From contig OX352765.1 of the NCBI GenBank assembly GCA_947095585.1, positions 56,818,920 to 56,882,919 of the forward strand: 64,000 bases of DNA, read 5' to 3'. Position numbers and translations under genes: made by a program. Below, in pieces: positions 11,477 through 23,400 of the stretch. Below the pieces are notes generated by a model. The model worked only from the letters and a program-made list of their open reading frames with translations, searched no databases and was not told the origin of the DNA. Each line of letters starts with the position of its first letter. The stretch's first letter is position 1. This DNA comes from Nephrocerus scutellatus. Lineage: Eukaryota; Arthropoda; Insecta; Diptera; Pipunculidae.

Positions 11477-11597
11477 AACAGCTCTTCGCTTCCATATTTT
11501 GAACACCGAACGAAGAGCGGAAACACACTAAAAGTTTTAATCGATGCAGATTCTAATAAGAACTATATTCACCCGAACTGTGTAAATAAAACTAGAA
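11477..11597 (+). pseudogene. Element C protease start, cut by a deletion
   Basis: Start of the retroviral-type protease: NSSSLPYF followed by VLIDADSNKNYI. Right arm and C2 read DAGS at the active site, so this copy also carries Gly to Asp next to the catalytic Asp. After CVNKT the sequence jumps into element B RT. Compared with the right arm, about 2.2 kb is missing (rest of C protease, B 5' LTR, B leader, B RT fingers and palm start), with CTA shared at the join. Confidence 0.75.
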
Positions 11598-13901
11598 TCA
11601 GAAGCATTTCTATATGTAGATGACATAATCATCTACGGATGCAGTCTAAACCATCACAATGAAAATTTGATTAGAGTACTAGATAGATTGAAACACTACA
11701 ATTTAAAACTAAACCCAGACAAATGTTGTTTTTTACGACCAGAAGTAGTGTATCTTGGTCATCTAATCACCAAGGACGGCGTACAAACAGACCCCGCAAA
11801 ATTCAAAACAATCAATGAATACCCCATACCAAAAAACGCAGACGACACAAGAAGATTCATAGCATTTTGTAACTATTACCGACGTTTCATACCAAATTTT
11901 GCAGACATAGCAACAGACTTAAACGTATTACTAAAAAAGAACACAAAATTCAACTGGACACCAGAATGTCAAACCGCATTTAATACACTAAAAGAAAAGC
12001 TCATTAAACCACCAATTCTGCAATACCCAAACTTCGATAAACCATTCATTTTAACAACTGACGCCTCAAATTTTGCTTTAGGTGCAGTACTTTCACAAGG
12101 CGAAATTGGCAAAGACCTACCTATATCGTATGCCAGTAAGTCACTGCAAAAACACGACCTAAACAAACCCGTCATTGAGAAAGAACTCCTTGCAATACAT
12201 TGGAGTATAAACTTTTTTAAACCATACCTATACGGTAGAAGATTTACTGTAGTGACGGACCACAGACCTTTGGTATCACTGTTTACGCACAGTAACCCAT
12301 CATCAAAAATGACAAGAATACGATTAGACTTATGTGACTATGATTTTGAAATAGTCTACAAACAAGGAAAATTGAACACGAACGCGGATGCATTATCGCG
12401 AATACAACTAGACTCGGATATATTAAAGGAGATGATACCGCATAAAATAGATGAAAAAGCCAAGAAAGCATTAATAATTACAAGGGGAATGACCAAAAAC
12501 GATAAGAAAGAGAATAGTACGGAGAAATGCAGCTCTCAACAGAAGTCTGATCAACTTCAAATGTGGGAATGCACATCCATAAATGAGATAAAGAACATGA
12601 GGAAATTAAAATTTAATGTCGACAAAAATATAAAAAACTGCAGAATAAGTATTGAAAATAATTATGTACACGTAAGTTGCAGCGATAAATCAGCGAATCC
12701 AGATTCGACTCTGAGAAAGCTTGCACAAAGAATGGAAAAAGAAAATATTAAAAACCTAGCGCTAGGATATGACGATAATATATTTAAAGTGTACACAAAA
12801 GAAGAATTAAAGAAAGCATATGGAAATATAAAGATAAATAACAGAAATCCTCATCTGAACATACTAATATATATCGCCCCCATACAAGTAAATGATGATT
12901 TAACAAAGTACAAATTAATTTACGAATTTCATAATTCGACACATGGCGGACATCTCGGAGTCAGAAAAACCATTATAAAACTAAAACAAAGATACAACTG
13001 GAAAAACTTGGCTCAAATGGTCAAGAAATTCATAACCAATTGCGAACTCTGTGCCAGAAATAAACAGACACAACACACAAAAGAACCTCTGACAGTTACA
13101 GACACTCCTAACACTAGTTTTGAAATAGTATCTATAGACACAGTAGGACCATTAAGAATATCAAACGGTTTTAGATATATTCTGACAATGCAATGCGAAC
13201 TTACAAAATTCGTTATTGCATACCCAATGACATCTAAAGACGCAATCTCAACAGCAAAAACAATAGTTGAACAGTTTATTCTAAAATACGGACACTTTAA
13301 GATACTCAAATCGGAACTATTAAGAAACATATGTTCACTGCTGGAAATAAAACAAACATTTTCCACACCATACCATCATCAGACAATAGGAGCACTTGAA
13401 CGTAACCACAGAGTACTAAACGAATTTTTACTGAACTTTGTAAATGACAATGAATGGGACAGATGGATACCATACTTTACATTCGCATACAACACAACTC
13501 CACATATCGACACAGGCTACACGCCATATGAAATTATATACGGCAAATTAGCAAGACTACCCTCAGACAAATTCGAAACCAATGACAAAATATACAATTT
13601 TGATGACTATACAAGCGAATTACGAGTAAGACTTAACACAGCACTAAAACGTGCAAAAGATTTAACAACAAAAGTCAAAATGAGAAGATCAGCAAACAAT
13701 AATGTAAATACCAATAAATTATATGTAAATATAGGAGATCTAGTATTAGTTAAAGTTGAAAATAGAAGAAAAAATCATAGTCCATACAAAGGACCATATA
13801 CAGTAATAGATAAGAAAGGTGTAAATACTACTATTAATCAAAATGGCATAATAACTGTACTACACAATACCCAATTAAAACCATACAAAGCACAAATTTA
13901 A
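11598..13901 (+). pseudogene. Element B pol (412/mdg1-like Gypsy), left copy, 5'-truncated
   Basis: A long uninterrupted frame of about 768 codons covers the RT palm end with FLYVDDIIIYG (YVDD intact), thumb, RNase H (TTDASNFALGAVLSQ; VIEKELLAIHWS; VVTDHRPL) and integrase (HGGHLGVRKT and CELCARNKQ of the HHCC zinc finger). The catalytic core begins SIDTVGPLR and reaches IGALERNHR, but the segment expected to hold the second catalytic Asp is missing between ILKS and ELLRN (about 13310). The C-terminal GPYTVIDKKG region is intact. The frame has no start of its own. It differs from the right-arm copy at only a handful of residues. It is the longest open frame in the window but cannot give a working integrase. 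Confidence 0.85.
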
Positions 13902-14006
13902 CATTATAAACTGTATCTATATTTTAAGTACAATTAATGACTAGATGTAACCTTAGTATTCATCCAAAATTTTTCTTTTTATAATAAAATAAAAAATTTT
14001 TCAATT

Positions 14007-14018
14007 AAAGGGTGAGGG
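14007..14018 (+). promoter_or_regulatory. Element B polypurine tract
   Basis: A nearly all-purine stretch (AAAGGGTGAGGG) lies directly before the LTR start TGTAGTG, as expected for plus-strand priming in LTR elements. The same tract is present in the tandem copy and inverted next to 31196. Confidence 0.65.
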
Positions 14019-14711
14019 TGTAGTGTACCAACGCATGCGTCACATCGATACATGCACCCTACCAATTAACAATAAAACATTTCAATGCCAATACCATACA
14101 GTCATCACTACATAGTCTAAGAATAGTCGTAAGATACAAAGTATTAAACAATAAAATTGTTGCATTGTACAATACAAATATCACTACACAGCTCGCACAA
14201 GCATTATATGAACAGAGAGTTCACCATTAGGGTGACTCACTAATAAATGTCACCTAGGCAATTATAATCAATAGTTTATGACTCTGTGCGCTACCTCTAC
14301 AAAGTAGGCCAAGCGCACCGAAATCAAATTTAGAGCAATAGTGTTACTTTGTTTTAATACAAACTCTTTGTTACTTCCTATCTTGACCATAAGAATCTAT
14401 GTTAGAATTTAAGTATAAAAGGGCCAGCTATTTGAATAAAAGATACAGAATTAATTTATCAATCAAACTCATCGGCATTTTTAATTCTCTGCGATCTTCT
14501 GCTTTTGCTTCTTGCAAATAAAGCAATAGAAGATAGGACTAGGCGCAACTAATGCGAGTCCTAAACTCTGCTCAAATAATCTTCGCTGCTTGCCAGGATC
14601 TCTTGTTATCCTTTTTAATTTTTGAAAGCATAAAGCTTATACATATATATATATATAGCAGTAAAAGTTATACCCTGCATATTACACACCAGTTAGGCCA
14701 ACTTTATTACA
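14019..14711 (+). repeat. Element B 3' LTR, left copy
   Basis: 693 bp, beginning TGTAGTGTACC and ending CTTTATTACA. It is followed at once by CTAC and element C pol, which places the LTR edge and the 4-bp target duplication precisely. It contains a TATA-like TATAAAAGG near 14415 and AATAAA near 14434 and 14517. Identical in length to the copy at 17966-18658. Confidence 0.85.
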
Positions 14712-16424
14712 CTACTGTTAAAGGTGAAATAAGGACAAACTATGAAAACCCATTTATTCGAAAAGCTACCTATACCCAATGGCATTAAAGGATGAGGTAA
14801 AAAAACAGATTTAACAACTCCTAACCGATGGTATAATCCGACCTTCACGGTCACCCTATAATGCTCCCATATGGGTTGTACCAAAAAAACTCGACGCCTC
14901 CCGTGAAAAAAAGTACAGAATGGTAATAGACTTTAGGAAATTGAATGCAGTTACAATTCCTGACCGTTACCCAATTCCGGAGACAAATGAAGTACTTGCC
15001 CAATTGGGAAAGAATAAATTGTTTTCTGTTATTGACCTTAAAAGCGGATTCCATCAAATTCCGTTAAAAGAAAGCGATATTGAAAAAACCGCTTTCTCGG
15101 TAAACAATGGCAAATACGAATTCGTAAGACTTCCATTTGGTCTCAAGAATTCTCCGTCAATATTCCAAAGAGCACTCGACGATATATTGCGCGACTACAT
15201 AGGAAAAATTTGCTATGTCTACATTGAAGATATAGTCATCTTCAGCAAGGATGTTCAAACCCATCTCGAAAACCTAGAAACAATTTTCTGTACATTGCAA
15301 AAAGCAAATATGAAAGTACAACTTGACAATGTGAGTTTTTAAAAACGGAAGTTGAATTCCTGGGTTTTATTGTATCACCTGACGGAATTAAAACAAATCC
15401 TGCGAAGGTAGCAGCAATAATGAAATTTCCCTGTCCAAGAACAAGAGTTTTACCGGCGATTTATTAAAGACTACGCCAAATCGGCAAAACCCCTCACATC
15501 CCTCTTAAGGGGGGAAGACGGACGTTCGTCCAAACACAATTCAAGCAAAAAGCGTATTCACCTCAACGAAGGAGCCATTAATGCATTCAATAAAATAAAA
15601 AATTCAGTTACAACAGAAGACGTAATGCTCACTTACTCCGACTACAATAAAGAATTCCATCGCACCACCGATGCTTCAGACTATGCAATCGGTGCCGTGT
15701 TAGCACAGGACAACAAACCGATAATGTTCATATCAAGAACACTAAGCAATGCAGAAGAACACTACGCTACAAACGAAAAAGAAATGCTTGCTATTATCTG
15801 GGCCCTTAAAACTCTGAGAAATTACCTGTATGGCTCCGCAAAAATTCAAATCCTTACAGACCATCAACCCTTGACATATGCAGTAACAAAAGCACTAATA
15901 ATAAAATATAACGATGGAAGGCAATACTTCTTGAAGAATATAATTATACACTGAAGTATAAGCCAGGTAAAATGAACGTCGTAGCTGATGCATTGTCGAG
16001 ACCTCCTCGCCAATACCAAATTAACTCAATGACACAACATAGTGACGAAAGCTCAGGTCAAAATTTAATACAAATAGCTAAAGAACCAATTAACGTATTT
16101 ATGAATCAGCTTTTCCTAGATCTAGATAATCCTTCCACTTACCAATTCAAAATTATCTTCCCTACCTATCACCGCCATATCATAACTGAACCTGAATACT
16201 CAGAAGAAAAGTTAATAAATATTTTTAAACGTTATTTAAACCCATCAGTTATCAACGGATTAAAAACAGACGAAAGAACTTTAGGCCTTATACAAGAAAT
16301 TTACACTAAACATTTTAGTCAATACCGAATACGATTTGCTCGGAAGATGGTAACTGATGCACCCTATAAAGTACAATGCTACCAACTATGCGATGTTAAA
16401 ACAAAATTAAGCTGGCTATGGTAG
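14712..16424 (+). pseudogene. Element C pol: RT, RNase H and linker, left copy
   Basis: C coding sequence resumes after the B LTR. The RT frame (14920-15342) contains IDFRKLNAVTIPDRYPIPET, FSVIDLKSGFHQI and LPFGLKNSPS. The active-site box reads YIED where C2 has YIDD, a change expected to disable polymerisation. Frame is lost at 15340, and a short deletion joins CPRT to the [15 protein letters not shown] region. RNase H (15625-15954) has TDASDYAIGAVLAQ and LTDHQPLTYAV, then a 4-base loss shifts the frame. A last piece (15972-16424) holds NVVADALSRP. The element is cut at about 16424, with 75 bp of unassigned sequence before the LINE 3' end. Confidence 0.85.
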
Positions 16425-16497
16425 CACGACGGCATCATCATCATGCGAGCGGTCATTTCTACTTTGGCTGCTTACAGAAACACTTCTGAATTCATCA

Positions 16498-17193
16498 TTC
16501 TTTATGTCCTGTATCCCCTTATGGGTCCTAGGGCCTCTACTACGCCTACGCGCCATCGCGTGCGGTTCCTGGCAATGAGCTTCAGCTCTCTCCAACTCTT
16601 CCCCAATTGCCGTGCCTCCTCCTCAACTGTTCTGCGCCATGTATTTCTCGGACGACTCGTTCTTCTACCATCCTGAGATAACGGGTTCCATTGCATTGCG
16701 TAGTTTGCTATGGAACTGTCGCCTTTTCGGAGTGTATGACCAATCCACTGCCACTTCCGTCGTTGGATGGTTGTGCCTATTGGTTCCTGACCCGTTCTCT
16801 GGTAAAGATGTTCGTTAGAGATACGGTTAGGGCAGAAAACCCTTAAGATGTCCCGTAGGCACCTATTTACAAATGTTTGTAATCTTTTTGTGATAGTAGC
16901 GGTCACCTTCCAAGTGCTGCACCCATACAACAGCACAGATTCAACATTTGAGCGGAACAGTCGCAGCTTGGTGTTTAAGCTGATCGCATTGCTTCGCCAT
17001 ATCATGGACATCATTCCAAACACCGATTTTGCTTTGCCGATTCGGTTGGCAATGTCCTGTTCGGTTCCACCTTCGGTCGAGACAATACTCCCAAGATATT
17101 GGAAACTCTCTACTCTCTCTACCGGCTGTCCAGCAATGTTAACATGAGTAACTGAGTTAGTGCCGAGGTTGATGATTTTGGTTTTGGCAGTAT
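16498..17193 (-). pseudogene. RTE-like LINE 3' part inside tandem unit 1
   Basis: C-terminal region of the LINE ORF ending in GPIRGYRT, in antisense orientation next to C pol. It is cut at 17193 by the tandem-duplication join, so RT palm and endonuclease are missing in this copy. It matches 20445-21140 almost base for base, with the frame intact across about 173 codons. Confidence 0.85.
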
Positions 17194-17848
17194 CTCAACA
17201 GCAAAAACAATAGTTGAACAGTTTATTCTAAAATACGGACACTTTAAGATACTCAAATCGGAACTATTAAGAAACATATGTTCACTGCTGGAAATAAAAC
17301 AAACATTTTCCACACCATACCATCATCAGACAATAGGAGCACTTGAACGTAACCACAGAGTACTAAACGAATTTTTACTGAACTTTGTAAATGACAATGA
17401 ATGGGACAGATGGATACCATACTTTACATTCGCATACAACACAACTCCACATATCGACACAGGCTACACGCCATATGAACTTATATACGGCAAATTAGCA
17501 AGACTACCCTCAGACAAATTCGAAACCAATGACAAAATATACAATTTTGATGACTATACAAGCGAATTACGAGTAAGACTTAACACAGCACTAAAACGTG
17601 CAAAAGATTTAACAACAAAAGTCAAAATGAGAAGATCAGCAAACAATAATGTAAATACCAATAAATTATATGTAAATATAGGAGATCTAGTATTAGTTAA
17701 AGTTGAAAATAGAAGAAAAAATCATAGTCCATACAAAGGACCATATACAGTAATAGATAAGAAAGGTGTAAATACTACTATTAATCAAAATGGCATAATA
17801 ACTGTACTACACAATACCCAATTAAAACCATACAAAGCACAAATTTAA
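17193..17848 (+). pseudogene. Element B integrase C-terminal part, tandem unit 2
   Basis: Starts in mid-integrase at the duplication join and runs to the same stop as the full left copy. The missing segment between ILKS and ELLRN is present here too. The YELIYG site agrees with the right-arm copy rather than with unit 1 (YEIIYG), which suggests a private change in unit 1. Confidence 0.85.
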
Positions 17849-17965
17849 CATTATAAACTGTATCTATATTTTAAGTACAATTAATGACTAGATGTAACCT
17901 TAGTATTCATCCAAAATTTTTCTTTTTATAATAAAATAAAAATTTTTTCAATTAAAGGGTGAGGG

Positions 17966-18658
17966 TGTAGTGTACCAACGCATGCGTCACATCGATACAT
18001 GCACCCTACCAATTAACAATAAAACATTTCAATGCCAATACCATACAGTCATCACTACATAGTCTAAGAATAGTCGTAAGATACAAAGTATTAAACAATA
18101 AAATTGTTGCATTGTACAATACAAATATCACTACACAGCTCGCACAAGCATTATATGAACAGAGAGTTCACCATTAGGGTGACTCACTAATAAATGTCAC
18201 CTAGGCAATTATAATCAATAGTTTATGACTCTGTGCGCTACCTCTACAAAGTAGGCCAAGCGCACCGAAATCAAATGTAGAGCAATAGTGTTACTTTGTT
18301 TTAATACAAACTCTTTGTTACTTCCTATCTTGACCATAAGAATCTATGTTAGAATTTAAGTATAAAAGGGCCAGCTATTTGAATAAAAGATACAGAATTA
18401 ATTTATCAATCAAACTCATCGGCATTTTTAATTCTCTGCGATCTTCTGCTTTTGCTTCTTGCAAATAAAGCAATAGAAGATAGGACTAGGCGCAACTAAT
18501 GCGAGTCCTAAACTCTGCTCAAATAATCTTCGCTGCTTGCCAGGATCTCTTGTTATCCTTTTTAATTTTTGAAAGCATAAAGCTTATACATATATATATA
18601 TATAGCAGTAAAAGTTATACCCTGCATATTACACACCAGTTAGGCCAACTTTATTACA
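17966..18658 (+). repeat. Element B 3' LTR, tandem unit 2
   Basis: 693 bp, beginning TGTAGTGTACC and ending TTATTACA, followed by CTAC and C pol exactly as at 14019-14711. Its TATA-like and AATAAA signals lie at the same relative positions. Confidence 0.85.
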
Positions 18659-20371
18659 CTACTGTTAAAGGTGAAATAAGGACAAACTATGAAAACCCAT
18701 TTATTCGAAAAGCTACCTATACCCAATGGCATTAAAGGATGAGGTAGAAAAACAGATTTAACAACTCCTAACCGATGGTATAATCCGACCTTCACGGTCA
18801 CCCTATAATGCTCCCATATGGGTTGTACCAAAAAAACTCGACGCCTCCCGTGAAAAAAAGTACAGAATGGTAATAGACTTTAGGAAATTGAATGCAGTTA
18901 CAATTCCTGACCGTTACCCAATTCCGGAGACAAATGAAGTACTTGCCCAATTGGGAAAGAATAAATTGTTTTCTGTTATTGACCTTAAAAGCGGATTCCA
19001 TCAAATTCCGTTAAAAGAAAGCGATATTGAAAAAACCGCTTTCTCGGTAAACAATGGCAAATACGAATTCGTAAGACTTCCATTTGGTCTCAAGAATTCT
19101 CCGTCAATATTCCAAAGAGCACTCGACGATATATTGCGCGACTACATAGGAAAAATTTGCTATGTCTACATTGAAGATATAGTCATCTTCAGCAAGGATG
19201 TTCAAACCCATCTCGAAAACCTAGAAACAATTTTCTGTACATTGCAAAAAGCAAATATGAAAGTACAACTTGACAATGTGAGTTTTTAAAAACGGAAGTT
19301 GAATTCCTGGGTTTTATTGTATCACCTGACGGAATTAAAACAAATCCTGCGAAGGTAGCAGCAATAATGAAATTTCCCTGTCCAAGAACAAGAGTTTTAC
19401 CGGCGATTTATTAAAGACTACGCCAAATCGGCAAAACCCCTCACATCCCTCTTAAGGGGGGAAGACGGACGTTCGTCCAAACACAATTCAAGAAAAAAGC
19501 GTATTCACCTCAACGAAGGAGCCATTAATGCATTCAATAAAATAAAAAATTCAGTTACAACAGAAGACGTAATGCTCACTTACCCCGACTACAATAAAGC
19601 ATTCCATCGCACCACCGATGCTTCAGACTATGCAATCGGTGCCGTGTTAGCACAGGACAACAAACCGATAATGTTCATATCAAGAACACTAAGCAATGCA
19701 GAAGAACACTACGCTACAAACGAAAAAGAAATGCTTGCTATTATCTGGGCCCTTAAAACTCTGAGAAATTACCTGTATGGCTCCGCAAAAATTCAAATCC
19801 TTACAGACCATCAACCCTTGACATATGCAGTAACAAAAGCACTAATAATAAAATATAACGATGGAAGGCAATACTTCTTGAAGAATATAATTATACACTG
19901 AAGTATAAGCCAGGTAAAATGAACGTCGTAGCTGATGCATTGTCGAGACCTCCTCGCCAATACCAAATTAACTCAATGACACAACATAGTGACGAAAGCT
20001 CAGGTCAAAATTTAATACAAATAGCTAAAGAACCAATTAACGTATTTATGAATCAGCTTTTCCTAGATCTAGATAATCCTTCCACTTACCAATTCAAAAT
20101 TATCTTCCCTACCTATCACCGCCATATCATAACTGAACCTGAATACTCAGAAGAAAAGTTAATAAATATTTTTAAACGTTATTTAAACCCATCAGTTATC
20201 AACGGATTAAAAACAGACGAAAGAACTTTAGGCCTTATACAAGAAATTTACACTAAACATTTTAGTCAATACCGAATACGATTTGCTCGGAAGATGGTAA
20301 CTGATGCACCCTATAAAGTACAATGCTACCAACTATGCGATGTTAAAACAAAATTAAGCTGGCTATGGTAG
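18659..20371 (+). pseudogene. Element C pol: RT and RNase H, tandem unit 2
   Basis: Duplicate of 14712-16424 with the same lesions: YIED in the RT active site, frame loss after the RT, the CPRT join and the frameshift at the end of RNase H. Small differences include PDYNKAFH here against SDYNKEFH in unit 1. It is followed by the same 75-bp unassigned strip and then the full antisense LINE, so this unit keeps the complete C/LINE context that unit 1 lost. Confidence 0.85.
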
Positions 20372-20448
20372 CACGACGGCATCATCATCATGCGAGCGGT
20401 CATTTCTACTTTGGCTGCTTACAGAAACACTTCTGAATTCATCATTCT

Positions 20449-23400
20449 TTATGTCCTGTATCCCCTTATGGGTCCTAGGGCCTCTACTACGCCTACGCGC
20501 CATCGCGTACGGTTCCTGGCAATGAGCTTCAGCTCTCTCCAACTCTTCCCCAATTGCCGTGCCTCCTCCTCAACTGTTCTGCGCCATGTATTTCTCGGAC
20601 GACTCGTTCTTCTACCATCCTGAGATAACGGGTTCCATTGCATTGCGTAGTTTGCTATGGAACTGTCGCCTTTTCGGAGTGTATGACCAATCCACTGCCA
20701 CTTCCGTCGTTGGATGGTTGTGCCTATTGGTTCCTGACCCGTTCTCTGGTAAAGATGTTCGTTAGAGATACGATTAGGCCAGAAAACCCTTAAGATGTCC
20801 CGTAGGCACCTATTTACAAATGTTTGTAATCTTTTTGTGATAGTAGCGGTCACCTTCCAAGTGCTGCACCCATACAACAGCACAGATTCAACATTTGAGC
20901 GGAACAGTCGCAGCTTGGTGTTTAAGCTGATCGCATTGCTTCGCCATATCATGGACATCATTCCAAACACCGATTTTGCTTTGCCGATTCGGTTGGCAAT
21001 GTCCTGTTCGGTTCCACCTTCGGTCGAGACAATACTCCCAAGATATTGGAAACTCTCTACTCTCTCTACCGGCTGTCCAGCAATGTTAACATGAGTAACT
21101 GAGTTAGTGCCGAGGTTGATGATTTTGGTTTTGGCAGTATTAATCTTCAAACCCGCAACATTTGCCTCCCTCTCCACATTTGTTGTCATTTGGTGCAGCT
21201 CCATAATTCTATGTGAGAGTAAACAAACGTCGTCAGCGTAATCTAGATGTTTGAGTTGAGATGTAAGAGTCCAACGAATTCCTCCGTTTCCAGTAGATAA
21301 AGCTGCGCGAAGTACATCGCTAATCACCAACAAAAAAAGTATCGGCGATAGAATGCAACCTTGTCGTACCCCACTTAGGATCTCGAATTCCTCTGACAGC
21401 TTTCCTCTATGCAGCACATGACATTTAGAGCCATCATAGGTTGCATTAATAATAGCTATTAGATTATGGGGTATACCTCTCCTGCGCAAGGCGAGCCAGA
21501 TAAACTGTCTGTTGACACTGTCAAACGCCTTCTCAAAATCGATGAACAGCAGGTGCAGTGGTGACCGGAATTCAACGCACTGTTCAATAATGATCCGCAG
21601 GCTGTTTATGTGGTCTACACAGGAGGATCCAGTGCGGAAACCTGCTTGTTCGGCATGGAGTGTATCTTCCAGATGTTCCTTAATACGTTCAAGTACTACT
21701 TTGGCTATTACTTTTGCAACTGCAGGGAGAACGCAAATGCCTCTCCAGTTTTTGCACTCCATAAGACTACCTTTTTTAGGGAGCTTGACAATCATTCCCT
21801 TCTTCCACTCTTCGGGGAAACTTTCTACCTCCCAAGCTCTCTCTACAAGAGGATATAAAAGCTCCGCTGATGTCGTTGGAGCTGCACGCAGAAGCTCTGC
21901 GGGTATACCATCTAGTCCTACCGACTTGTTGTTCTTTAGTGCGTTAATCGCGGTAGCGATCTCGTCTTTACTGGGAGTTGAGGTGCGAATTCGGGAAATT
22001 GTTACTTCCGGCATTTCCGTTTGATTTAGGTGCATATCGTTAGCAAATACACGGTTAAGGACCGTAGAGAAATGCTCCTTCCATCGCTTGAGCTGATCCT
22101 CATCTAAAACGAGTACGGTACCATCTAGGCCATTCACCGGATGTTGGCTAGAGCGGTGACCACCTATCAGCTCTTTGGTGATTCTGTAAATGGTTCTGCT
22201 ATCGCACCGGCTCGCTGCTTATTCTGCTTCTAGCTCGCTCCTCGCTGCTGCTGGGATATCTACAATACGAGCTTTAAGTAGTTTACGTTCTTCAATCCGC
22301 CTCCAGGTATCTTCGGTAAGCCACGTGCTGTGCCTTGCCTGGCTTCTACCAACAATACCTTCCGCTCCAGATGTGAAAACATTTTTCACAGCCTTCCAAT
22401 GTTCCTGGATGGTTGTCGGCAGTGAGCTGCTGATTGCTTCCACTCCTTGCGATAAATGATCCCTTAATTGTTGGCGTACTGAGGGGATCTTTAGCCGGTC
22501 GATGTTATACCTAGGCATTCGGATGATATTGCGGATTCTATGAACTGATGCAGTACGTAACTGGACACTACGCTGCACTTCTCTCATTTTTCTTCGATAC
22601 ATGGACTCTAGCTCGCTCCTCGCTGCTGCTGGGATATCTACAATACGAGCTTTAAGTAGTTTACGTTCTTCAATCCGCCTCCAGGTATCTTCGGTAAGCC
22701 ACGTGCTGTGCCTTGCCTGGCTTTTACCAACAATACTTTCCGCTCCAGATGTGAAAACATTTTTCACAACCTTCCAATGTTCCTGGATGGTTGTCGGCAG
22801 TGAGCTGCTGATTGCTTCCACTCCTTGCGATAAATGATCCCTTAATTGTTGGCGTACTGAGGGGATCTTTAGCCGGTCGATGTTATACCTAGGCATTCGG
22901 ATGATATTGCGGATTCTATGAACTGATGCAGTACGTAACTGGAAAGTAGCTACCATAAGGTGATGATCACGTACCATACCCATGTCGGCTCCTCGTCTGT
23001 TTCGGACGTGTGACAGACAGCTCCTAAAACGTCTGCTGATCGCCACATGGTCGATTTGGTTGGATGATGATTGCCTGTCAGTTGACACCCAGCTGACCTT
23101 GTGGCAAGTCTTATGCTCAAACATGGTGCCTCCTATAACAAGGTTGTTGGTGTTGCAGAAATCAACAAATCTTTCACCATTGTCAATTCCATCACCAAGG
23201 CCGTGCTTCCCAATCACATGTTTGAGTCCTTCATTGTCATTGCCAACCTTGGCATTCAAGTCCCCCATCACGATGACGATATCTCCGTTCGGCGTTGCGT
23301 TGAATACAGCGCTTAGTTGATTGTAGAAGTTGTCCTTTTCATTCTCAGTCGAAGGATTCATTGGGGCCTAGCACTGTATGATCGTGACACGCCGTACTCT

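Larger units (their letters stand above)
13246..21139. repeat. 3,947-bp direct tandem duplication
   Basis: Unit 1 is 13246-17192 and unit 2 is 17193-21139. Each contains the B integrase end, B 3' LTR, C pol and the antisense LINE 3' part. Landmarks repeat at a constant offset of 3,947: B pol stop 13901/17848, LTR start 14019/17966, C RT 14920/18867, LINE stop 16502/20449. The join at 17192-17193 fuses the LINE (GGCAGTAT) to B integrase (CTCAACAGC) with AT as shared bases. Only scattered single-base differences separate the units. Confidence 0.93.

Noticed and set aside
11598..13901. Treating the long B pol frame as a functional gene
   Set aside because: It lacks a start, gag, protease, the RT N-terminal half and the integrase segment with the second catalytic Asp.
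22190..23320. Plus-strand frames opposite the RTE-like LINE
   Set aside because: They mirror the antisense of a well-supported endonuclease-RT frame and recur wherever the LINE occurs.
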